A stretch of DNA of 64,000 bases, taken from NCBI GenBank assembly GCA_963720235.1, contig OY970389.1, positions 1,984,001 through 2,048,000 of the forward strand, given 5' to 3'. Of the stretch, positions 35,001 through 42,449 are shown piece by piece (the stretch's first letter is position 1; each line of letters begins with the position of its first letter). The notes under the pieces were generated by a model, which was not told where the DNA came from, searched no databases, and was given only the letters and a program-made list of their open reading frames with translations. A program made the translations under genes and the position numbers. This DNA is from JACMLC01 sp963720235 (GTDB lineage: Bacteria; Acidobacteriota; Blastocatellia; Pyrinomonadales; Pyrinomonadaceae).

Positions 35001-35936
35001 CTACTTCTTCTTCACAGCTTTCATCTCGGATTCGAGCATCACAGGAGCAGGCCCGCTAATGCCGCCGTCCTTGCGTATTCGCCAGAAGTGGACGGCCATA
35101 AAGATAGAGGCGACGAGCGGGATGCCTATGCAGTGCCAGATATATGAACGCAAGAGCGCGTTGGCATCTACGATAGAGCCGCCCAACAATCCGAACCGCA
35201 CATCATTGAACGGCGTCATGCCGAGTTGCGGCCCGAACGGCCCCTCGCTGCCGAGCATAGGCGTCGCACGCGCCATGTTCGTCCCCACTGTCACGGCCCA
35301 AAATCCAAGCTGGTCGTCCGGCAACAGATAACCCGTAAACGAAAGCAGCAACGTCAGGACAAGCAGCACTACGCCGACGCACCAGTTAAACTCGCGCGGC
35401 TTTTTGTAAGAGCCCGTCAAGACGACGCGAAACATGTGCAGCCAGGTCGTAATGACCATCAGGTGCGCGGCCCAACGATGCATGTTTCTCAGGAGCTTGC
35501 CGAACGGGACATCGTGCTCAAGGTACAGAATGTCGCGGAACGCCTGCACCTTTGTCGGGTGGTAGTAGAACATCAGGAGCACGCCCGTGAAGGTCAGGAC
35601 GATAAAGAGATAGAAGGTGATGCCGCCCATGCCCCAGGTAAAGTTGAAGCGCACGGCATCGCGGTTGACCTTCGCCGGGTGCAGATGCAGGAAGACGTTT
35701 GAGAGAATCGCAAGGCTGCGATTGCGCGGGTCTGAGCGGTCGTGCGAGACGCGGAAGATTGATTTCCAGAGTTGCGTCTGCTGCGGGTCTTTGTATTCTT
35801 TGGCCTCTTCGATGGCACGGTTCTTCAACGCCTCGCCTTCCGTGCGCACCTTCTGGAGCAGACCGGCGTTGCCATTGCCATCGCCTAACTGCTTGACCTC
35901 TGTGACCTCTTTCCCCTCAGGACGTTCTGGCTCCAT
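35001..35936 (-). CDS. Cytochrome b N-terminal part (b6-like)
   Basis: Four-helix cytochrome b6-type subunit, 311 residues; it binds two haems b and the quinone sites. The two His pairs are visible: NMHRWAAHLMVITTWLHMFR (~160) for one helix and HCIGIPLVASIFMAVHFWR (~285) for the other, each His separated by 13-14 residues. YHPTKVQAF is typical. The N-terminal ~70 residues are charged and soluble. Forms the quinol-oxidising core with the C-terminal cytochrome b gene downstream and the Rieske protein upstream. Confidence 0.93.
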   Translation of the reverse strand: MEPERPEGKEVTEVKQLGDGNGNAGLLQKVRTEGEALKNRAIEEAKEYKDPQQTQLWKSIFRVSHDRSDPRNRSLAILSNVFLHLHPAKVNRDAVRFNFTWGMGGITFYLFIVLTFTGVLLMFYYHPTKVQAFRDILYLEHDVPFGKLLRNMHRWAAHLMVITTWLHMFRVVLTGSYKKPREFNWCVGVVLLVLTLLLSFTGYLLPDDQLGFWAVTVGTNMARATPMLGSEGPFGPQLGMTPFNDVRFGLLGGSIVDANALLRSYIWHCIGIPLVASIFMAVHFWRIRKDGGISGPAPVMLESEMKAVKKK

Positions 35937-35953
35937 ATTTAGCCCCCGAAGAA

Positions 35954-36061
35954 ATTTGCGATTTTAGATTTTTGATTTGCGCTTGGATAAGGACAAGAAC
36001 TTTATCAAATAAATCTTTAGTTCGCTTTCAATCGCAAATCAAAAATCGCAAATCTAAAATC
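35954..36061. repeat. Heptamer hairpin, GATTTTT words (second copy)
   Basis: Between Rieske and cytochrome b genes. Left arm ATTTGCGATTTTAGATTTTT; right arm CGCAAATCAAAAATCGC and onward to TCTAAAATCC. It shares its words with the hairpin at 28049. It begins at the Rieske stop codon and ends ~18 bases before the cytochrome b start. Confidence 0.87.
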
Positions 36062-36766
36062 CTATAGCGGAATGTAAGCTCCGTCATCATTGAACTGACC
36101 CGGCGAAGGCAAACCCTTCTCCCACTTGTAAAGCCTTGCGAGATTAACAACTATCTGGCCTTCTGCGTCGAGCCGGACTTCTGCGCGATCCATCGGGCGC
36201 GGCGCGGGGCCTTCAAAGTTGATGGCTTCGCTGTCATAGCCGCTTCCGTGACACGGGCATTTGAACTTGTTCTCGCTAGCCTTCCAATCAGGCGTGCATC
36301 CCAAATGCGTGCAGACGGCATAGATGACAAACAGGCGTTCGGGAGTCTTGGCGACCCAGATGCGATATTGCTGCTGCCACTTGGTATCAATGCCGAGCGC
36401 ATAGTCGCCCGGATAGCCGATTTTGAAAGTGCTCGAAGGCTCGAAGATGGCGCGCGGCAGGAAGAAGCGCAAGAACATCAGAAAGAAAGTGATGATGCTT
36501 CCGGCGACGATAGACCAAGTGACAAGCCTGCGCTGTTTGTTGACAGGCGGCTCAGGCGTGCTCTCGACGAGCGCGCCCTTTGGCTTGACCGGAGCGGCTG
36601 CGGCTTTCGGGATGCCTTTAGCGACTCCGGCGGTCGGCGTAGTCGAAGCTTTGGCCGCGCCGGGCGCAACCTGCTCGGCAGGCTTTGACCCGGCGGGTGT
36701 TTCTTTCTCTGACGCGGCGTCTGTGGCGCCTGCGGCGGATGGATTGGGATTGTCTTGACTCTCCAC
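36062..36766 (-). CDS. Rieske iron-sulfur protein
   Basis: 2Fe-2S electron carrier of the quinol:cytochrome c oxidoreductase. 234 residues: an Ala/Pro/Lys-rich cytoplasmic N-terminus of about 80 residues, one membrane helix (TWSIVAGSIITFFLMFLRFF), then the Rieske domain with box 1 CTHLGCTPDW and box 2 CPCHGSGYDSE. GTG start with GGAGG eight bases upstream. First gene of the long minus-strand respiratory row. The long low-complexity N-terminus is unusual compared with the short tails of most Rieske proteins. Confidence 0.93.
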   Translation of the reverse strand: MESQDNPNPSAAGATDAASEKETPAGSKPAEQVAPGAAKASTTPTAGVAKGIPKAAAAPVKPKGALVESTPEPPVNKQRRLVTWSIVAGSIITFFLMFLRFFLPRAIFEPSSTFKIGYPGDYALGIDTKWQQQYRIWVAKTPERLFVIYAVCTHLGCTPDWKASENKFKCPCHGSGYDSEAINFEGPAPRPMDRAEVRLDAEGQIVVNLARLYKWEKGLPSPGQFNDDGAYIPL

Positions 36767-37067
36767 TCCGCAAACCTCCGTTTGTTGAACCTTTTCAGAA
36801 AGCTTGAGACACAGCTACTACTTGATAGACTGCTACTTAAGAGCCTGTCGCGCGGCACATAGAACTCACCGCCCCACAGGGATTAAAATCTCTGCGACAT
36901 TCTTAACCAACATGCAATGCGTCTGTATGAAGAGCGCCGTGCCTGGAAATTAAAATAAACATGCGGCTCGGTGCATTATTTATACTCCGAATCACAATTC
37001 TGTGGCAAGTTTAATTTATAAAAACATCTTTCGGCAGCTTGCCATCCAGGGAGACACTTCAAAAGCC
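36767..37067. other. Divergent spacer, no repeat or gene seen
   Basis: About 300 bases between the Rieske gene (minus) and the glutaredoxin-like gene (plus). It must hold the promoter of the respiratory row. I see no hairpin of the recurring families and no convincing -10/-35 pair. Confidence 0.45.
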
Positions 37068-37319
37068 ATGAAAGAAAAAGCGCGCGTCCGCCTCTACACC
37101 AAACCCGGCTGCCATCTCTGCGACGAAGTCAAAGCCCAGATTCGCGCCGCAAATTGTTCGGAACTTTATGAACTGGAAGAGATAAACATCGAAACAGACC
37201 CCGCCCTCATGGAACTCTACGGCCTCAAAATCCCCGTCATCACCATCAACGGCACAGTGGCTTTCAGATACCGCATCAACCCAGCGGCATTCAGGGAGGC
37301 TTTGATAAGTGGGAATTAA
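37068..37319 (+). CDS. Glutaredoxin-like protein
   Basis: 83-residue thioredoxin-fold protein: RVRLYTKPGCHLCDEVKAQI with the redox CHLC pair, then IPVITINGTVAFRYRINP with the cis-Pro loop. Matches the short DUF836/glutaredoxin-like family, often found next to respiratory genes. It may reduce a disulfide or carry iron-sulfur clusters. The start at 37068 gives a normal-sized protein; a GTG at 37002 gives 22 extra residues without a clear site. Divergent from the Rieske operon. Confidence 0.8.
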   Translation: MKEKARVRLYTKPGCHLCDEVKAQIRAANCSELYELEEINIETDPALMELYGLKIPVITINGTVAFRYRINPAAFREALISGN

Positions 37320-37385
37320 ATTCAAGAGGCGGAATAAATGAGTTTTCAACAAAAGCCTGTGCCAGCACAAACCAAGCCATTACCA

Positions 37386-40121
37386 TTATCCTTCTGCGCC
37401 CAACTCCTTCAACATCGCATCCGCCTCATCCAACGCAGGCTTATAACAATGCGGCGGCCCATCACACCACGCACGCTCCCTCGCAATCCGCGCATGCTCC
37501 CGCGCCTCTTCCCGCTTCCCCACATCCATCGCCAACCGCGCCATAAAATTATGAATCTCCGCCTGCTTCAACCGAAACTCACAACGCTCTGCAATGGCTA
37601 GAGCCTCTTCCGCTTGTGATTGAGCCTCCTGCCTGTCACCTTTAGCGCGATACCAACGCGCCCACGCAAGCAAAATATCCGGCTCAGATTCAACAAGATT
37701 GATGCGGCGGCAACGTAAGAGAGCGTCGGTGAGGTAGGTTGCGGCGATGTTAAGGTCTGTCGCTTCAAACACGAATGCAGCGCCCAACAGCCATCCTGCT
37801 AGAATATAAAGGCGTTCAATTGGAAAATGCGCTTTTGCATATTCATCCGCCAGTTTATGTGCTTGCCTCGCTTCCTCCACCGCTTGCCGAGCGTCGCCCA
37901 TTAGCAAGGCTCGCAAAGCGCTATATGAATGATCAATTGATCCATAGCCTGCCCCCCTGGGGCCAAATTTATTAATAATACCTTGAGCGATTTTAAGTTC
38001 TGACTCTGCTTCATTGAAGGCACCACGAAAAGCGAGAAAGTGTCCAAAAGCTTGACGCCCCGTGACTTCACCATTCTCAGCTTTGGTTTCGCAGGACATT
38101 TTGATAGCAAGCCTCAAGTTTCGCTCTGTTGAGACAAGTTCTCCAAGCAGCATGTGCTGATAGGCGATGTTTACCAACCCACTGATAATGTTTCCCTGCT
38201 CATTAAGTTTCTCAACTATCGGAATTGCAACATGAAGGATACGTATTGCGCGGCGAGGCTGACCGGATACCTTATATGAGATAGCCAATGAATTCATAAC
38301 CCATCCTTGAGCACTTTCATCATTCAGTTTAGGCAAACGGTCTTCGCCCTCAGGGAAGAGCGCACGCAGGAGTTCTATTTTGATTTGATAAACACCAAAG
38401 CGATAGAAGAGTAAATCATTTAACCTGTCACGGTACAATTCACTCGCTTCATCATATCGCCCCGCATGCAGCGTGTGGTGGTAGAGTTCAATTAAGGGCG
38501 CAAGGTCTTCAATACTTTTCACCTTGTTTTCATCAGGGACAGAGATTTTCGAAAAATAGTCGCGCAGGCGCGTGTGGACGCTCTTTTTATCAGGCAGGCG
38601 TTCGTAGCAGTAGTGTCTCACGATTGGGTGCAAGTCATAGCGTCTTTTAGCAGTGTCATGCTGCAATAGTCCGCGCGCAAGTAAATCTTTCAATACGACT
38701 TCAAATTTCGCCTTGTGGCCGAATGTGTTGAAGATAGTGAGTGCCTGATAGTCCATCGGACTGCGAAAGGCAGCGATGCAGGAGATAAGACGGCGTTCTC
38801 TTTTTTCTAGGGCGTTGTAAGACTGTTCGAGGATGTGATGCTGGCGTTGGATGAGGTCGCCGTGAACATCATGACGCGCGGCGGCGGCGATGTCGCCGGG
38901 CATTTGTGCGTCGTGTGCAATCAATCCAGAGAGCAGGCGCAGGCTGAGGGGATGGTATCCGTATTTCTCGCACTCGTTGCCGATTTCGGCGGACGTGCCT
39001 GTGGTGACGCCCTGCGCTTTCATAAAAGTAATCGCATCTTCGCGCGGCAGTTCTTTTAATGCTCTCTTGAGAACGCCTGCCAATGCGTAGCCCGCGCGGT
39101 CTTCGAGGTCGCTCGCTATCAAGCGTGTGGTGAGGAGAACCTTTGCCTGTGTCGTGCCTGACGTAATTTCTCTGAGCCAACGCGCGGCAAGAGGGTCAAC
39201 GCAGGCGCGGGCTTCGCGCGATGTTTCAGTGGTCGCGTCTTGTTTATATGCCGCATCGAGGCTGGCATATTCGCGCAGTTGTCGCTCGAAGCCGTCGAGG
39301 ATAAAAAGCACGCGCTTGTGTTGTAATTGCGAGCGCAATTCCTGCGCGCGGTCGTAAGGGGCTGGCAAACTGTCCATGTCAATCGGCTTGCCTGTGACGT
39401 ACTTGAGGGCATGGTCAATGAACTTGGCGAAAGAGGATTCGCCTTCGTAGAAAGACCACCACATCACCCCTGTATCTTTGAAAGCGGCGGGAGGCTGAGC
39501 AGTTGATAATAAGTCGTTCTTCAACCAGTACCAGGCGAGCGCGGATTTACCCATTCCGCCCATGGCGATGAGCGCGCAGATGGGTTGCGAATTGTCTGCA
39601 AGCCATGCTGTTAGTTCATTACGTTCCTTTACACGTCCTGTGAAGTTAGCTTGCAAAGGATAAGGATGGACTAGGTTTGGTTGAAGGTGTTGCTGGTCGG
39701 ATTGTTGAGGCAGTTCGCGTATGGAATTTATCAGGCGTTTAAGCTCAGTCTCCCAATTTGCCTCGATAGTGAAATCTGCATATGTGAAAATGCCCAGCCG
39801 GGCAGGCATCGTACATTTCTCAAGCATGAGAAGCAGAAGACGGCGGTCTTTCCCAGCGGGGTCTTGTGTCTGAAGCAAGAGCGATTCGAACTTTGCCCAT
39901 TCACTCTTAACCCAGTTAGGAGAAATGACAAGCAGCGTCTTGGCACTCTGCTGCACAGCCCTTTCCATGTTCACGATGCTGGGCGCGCCAATCTCGAAGT
40001 CGCGGAAATCAATGCACACACGCAAGCCTGCTGATTCAAGACGCGGGAGCAACCAATCTTTGACCCAAGCGGCATCGGCGTGACTGTAGCTGATGAAAAC
40101 GTCGAAGGTGAAGCTCGACAC
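37386..40121 (-). CDS. TIR-STAND NTPase-TPR protein
   Basis: 911 residues in three parts. Residues 1-~140 form a TIR domain (FDVFISYSHADAAWVKDWLL; SEWAKFESLLLQ with Glu79 as candidate NADase residue). Residues ~155-470 form a STAND-type NTPase: Walker A AMGGMGKSA (~187), Walker B VLFILDGFER (271-280) and VLLTTRLIASD as sensor, then winged-helix segments. The rest, ~560-911, is TPR-like helices. This layout is that of signal-sensing NTPases; TIR-NTPase proteins act in bacterial antiviral defence by depleting NAD. No toxin-neutralising partner is adjacent. Defence is inference; the architecture is seen. Alone between the glutaredoxin-like gene and the chelatase set. Confidence 0.85.
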   Translation of the reverse strand: MSSFTFDVFISYSHADAAWVKDWLLPRLESAGLRVCIDFRDFEIGAPSIVNMERAVQQSAKTLLVISPNWVKSEWAKFESLLLQTQDPAGKDRRLLLLMLEKCTMPARLGIFTYADFTIEANWETELKRLINSIRELPQQSDQQHLQPNLVHPYPLQANFTGRVKERNELTAWLADNSQPICALIAMGGMGKSALAWYWLKNDLLSTAQPPAAFKDTGVMWWSFYEGESSFAKFIDHALKYVTGKPIDMDSLPAPYDRAQELRSQLQHKRVLFILDGFERQLREYASLDAAYKQDATTETSREARACVDPLAARWLREITSGTTQAKVLLTTRLIASDLEDRAGYALAGVLKRALKELPREDAITFMKAQGVTTGTSAEIGNECEKYGYHPLSLRLLSGLIAHDAQMPGDIAAAARHDVHGDLIQRQHHILEQSYNALEKRERRLISCIAAFRSPMDYQALTIFNTFGHKAKFEVVLKDLLARGLLQHDTAKRRYDLHPIVRHYCYERLPDKKSVHTRLRDYFSKISVPDENKVKSIEDLAPLIELYHHTLHAGRYDEASELYRDRLNDLLFYRFGVYQIKIELLRALFPEGEDRLPKLNDESAQGWVMNSLAISYKVSGQPRRAIRILHVAIPIVEKLNEQGNIISGLVNIAYQHMLLGELVSTERNLRLAIKMSCETKAENGEVTGRQAFGHFLAFRGAFNEAESELKIAQGIINKFGPRGAGYGSIDHSYSALRALLMGDARQAVEEARQAHKLADEYAKAHFPIERLYILAGWLLGAAFVFEATDLNIAATYLTDALLRCRRINLVESEPDILLAWARWYRAKGDRQEAQSQAEEALAIAERCEFRLKQAEIHNFMARLAMDVGKREEAREHARIARERAWCDGPPHCYKPALDEADAMLKELGAEG

Positions 40122-40186
40122 GGATGCGCCTCCTTCCGAATTTCGTGTTGTGAATGAAGAGTCCTGTGCTCTTCCTGATTATCTCT

Positions 40187-42439
40187 CTAGCTCTCCTGAA
40201 AGTTTAAGGCTCTGGCCGTCTCTTCGATGACAGCGAAAAGCTGTTCTCTTTCCTGCTCATCCGAAGTCTGCCTGTAGGCTGTTAATAACTCTTTCAAAGA
40301 GGCGAGGTCTTTATAGACGCCTGCGTTTTCAATCGGCGGCGTGAGGTAGGAAATCAGTTCCGCGTAAGAGCGGCGTTTGGCGATGGAGCCTTCCGAGGGA
40401 TTGTTGACGCTGTAGAGATAGATGTTCGGCAGTTCTCCAATCAGGCGGTCGGGCCAGCATGAAGCGGAAAGCCCTACCTGTTTGCCGGGCATGAATTCGA
40501 GCGCGCCGTGTGTGCCGACGTGCACGACTGCATCAGCTTTAAAAACTTTTTCGAGATAAGTATAGAGCGCCATAAAGCCGTGATGCGGTGCGCCGCTTCG
40601 CGCCATCATCAAGCGCATCGGGTCGCCTTCGTAACCGAAGGTCGGTTGCACGCCTATGAAAACTTTACCGAGCGTGATGCCCTGTATCAACAAATCGCCG
40701 CCGAAGGAATTTATCTTGCCGGGAGCCGCGCCCCACTCCGTTTCAATCTCTCCGACAAAAGGACACAGGCGGCGATACTCTTCCGTCTTCATCCTGTAAG
40801 CCACGCTCGCAGTCGTTGCGTAACTCTCAGACAATCCGCCAAGCAATAGCTCGCGCAACTCGTCCGCGCTTTCAGGCACAAACGTGTCGTAGCCTTCATC
40901 CTTCAAACGCAAGAGCATTTCCCACACGCTCGGAAAGACATCCATGTCGGCAGCCGTGCCGACGTTTCCCTTGTTCGGCGGAAAGCAGAACAGCAGCATT
41001 GCCAGCTTCAACTCATCGCGCCGCGCCGATTGCAAGTGATGCCATCTCTTCAAGCGACGCGCGAGACGCTGGCAGCGTTCATCTAGCGGCACAGGCTCCG
41101 CGCCACCTTGCGGCATCCCGCCATAGACGAAAGGCTCCGTCGCTCCGTCAATCTCTGGAATCGCAATCTGCATTCCAGCCTGCACAGGATTCAGGCCGAT
41201 GCCCGAAGCATTCCAAGACTCAATCGTCTGCATATCCAGACTGACGCACGAGCGGAACGGACGATTGAGTTCAGAGAGGAAACGCGCGGCAGCCACGCTG
41301 TCATTCATCGCCGGGCCGCCGACAAAACTAAAGCCCGTCAAAGACACAATCTGACTGACGCGCGAGTCATGCTTAACAGCATCACTCTCATCTTTACGCT
41401 TTCCCTTTTCCGCTCTTTCGCTCTTGCCCGCTACAAAAAATTTCTCACACGCTTCGCGGTTATCCATGAGGGTCGAAAGGGCCGGCAGCACGGCCAGTCC
41501 TTCCGCTTCAATCGCGCGTATCAGGCCGTCGTAATGCTTGCGCGTGCGGCTGACTATCTGCGGGCGCATGAGCAGAAGGCCGATGGTTTGCCGCGCATCA
41601 GGCTGCGGCTTGCCTTCCCTGCGCGCGCGCCGCTCGTACCATTTTTTGTATGCCGCGTAAGTCTCAAACAGCGCGGGCGCGTCAGGATGATAGAGAGCAA
41701 CCGCGGGCAAACTCTCAGGCGGCGGAATGATGGCTTGCGACAAACGCTCGTCCGGCACATATTCTTTGAGCGCGGACAAAATCATCGAGCGGATATTTGC
41801 CGGAGTCGGTTGCAGAAAATAACAGAACAGATACAAATAATTTTTGAGGTCGCGCAGCCTTCCTGCATTCGGCACAAGTTTTAAAAGCAAAGGCATCCTA
41901 TCAACCAGCTTGAGATATGAAGTATGACTTCTTCTGCTGCTCCCGCGCTTCTCTCTACGAACACGCGTCTGCTCGCCCATCCAAGAAGCCACACCGCGCG
42001 CCAGCTTTCGCGCCCGCCCATGCTTTACCGATTCGCTCTCTTCTAAATCTAAACCGTTCGACCCTTCGCCATTTCCCCCTTTACCCTTTTCCCCTCTCCT
42101 CCCAAACATCTGCCCGAAATCCAGCCGACCCATACGCGTCCGGCGCATCAATTCAGGCATGCAATTAATGACTACGACAGCGCGATGCCGCGCCTTAAAT
42201 TTTTCCAACGCGGGCAACAATCGCGCAGCATTCTCGCCATCCATCACGTGTATGACAAACACTACATCCGCCATGCTCAAGTCATTCTCGACCTCTTGCC
42301 ACTCGCTATCCGCGAGAGCCGCGCCGAAGTTATAAGCCGCCAGCCGCAGTTTTGTCTGATACTCACGATTAATCTCACGCTCCGCCTGCCTGAGCGGCGC
42401 GAGAAGACTTGAGCCGATGTAAAGGACTGTGACGTTCAC
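40187..42439 (-). CDS. bchH: Mg-chelatase H subunit, N-terminal portion (split BchH/ChlH-like)
   Basis: About 750 residues with the N-terminal DUF3479 domain of BchH/ChlH (MADVVFVIHVMDGENAARLL; MRRTRMGRLDFGQMFG), which CobN lacks, and then the CobN/Mg-chelatase body: NVGTAADMDVFPSVWEMLLR, GDLLIQGITLGKVFIGVQPT, HVGTHGALEFMPGKQVGLSA. It ends at SIAKRRSYAELISYLTPPIE and a short helix, exactly where BchH continues into its last third. That missing part is encoded by the gene just upstream. The start is uncertain: GTG 42439, TTG 42457 and TTG 42466 are possible, with a GAGG-rich site near 42460. The protein would bind protoporphyrin IX and Mg2+, or act on cobalt if used for B12. Confidence 0.85.
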   Translation of the reverse strand: MNVTVLYIGSSLLAPLRQAEREINREYQTKLRLAAYNFGAALADSEWQEVENDLSMADVVFVIHVMDGENAARLLPALEKFKARHRAVVVINCMPELMRRTRMGRLDFGQMFGRRGEKGKGGNGEGSNGLDLEESESVKHGRARKLARGVASWMGEQTRVRREKRGSSRRSHTSYLKLVDRMPLLLKLVPNAGRLRDLKNYLYLFCYFLQPTPANIRSMILSALKEYVPDERLSQAIIPPPESLPAVALYHPDAPALFETYAAYKKWYERRARREGKPQPDARQTIGLLLMRPQIVSRTRKHYDGLIRAIEAEGLAVLPALSTLMDNREACEKFFVAGKSERAEKGKRKDESDAVKHDSRVSQIVSLTGFSFVGGPAMNDSVAAARFLSELNRPFRSCVSLDMQTIESWNASGIGLNPVQAGMQIAIPEIDGATEPFVYGGMPQGGAEPVPLDERCQRLARRLKRWHHLQSARRDELKLAMLLFCFPPNKGNVGTAADMDVFPSVWEMLLRLKDEGYDTFVPESADELRELLLGGLSESYATTASVAYRMKTEEYRRLCPFVGEIETEWGAAPGKINSFGGDLLIQGITLGKVFIGVQPTFGYEGDPMRLMMARSGAPHHGFMALYTYLEKVFKADAVVHVGTHGALEFMPGKQVGLSASCWPDRLIGELPNIYLYSVNNPSEGSIAKRRSYAELISYLTPPIENAGVYKDLASLKELLTAYRQTSDEQEREQLFAVIEETARALNFQES

Positions 42440-42449
42440 TTTAAGTTTT

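Noticed and set aside
40187..42439. Assignment as cobaltochelatase CobN
   Set aside because: The DUF3479-type N-terminal domain (MADVVFVIHVMDGE; RTRMGRLDF) is found in BchH/ChlH and absent in CobN. Use with cobalt is still possible.
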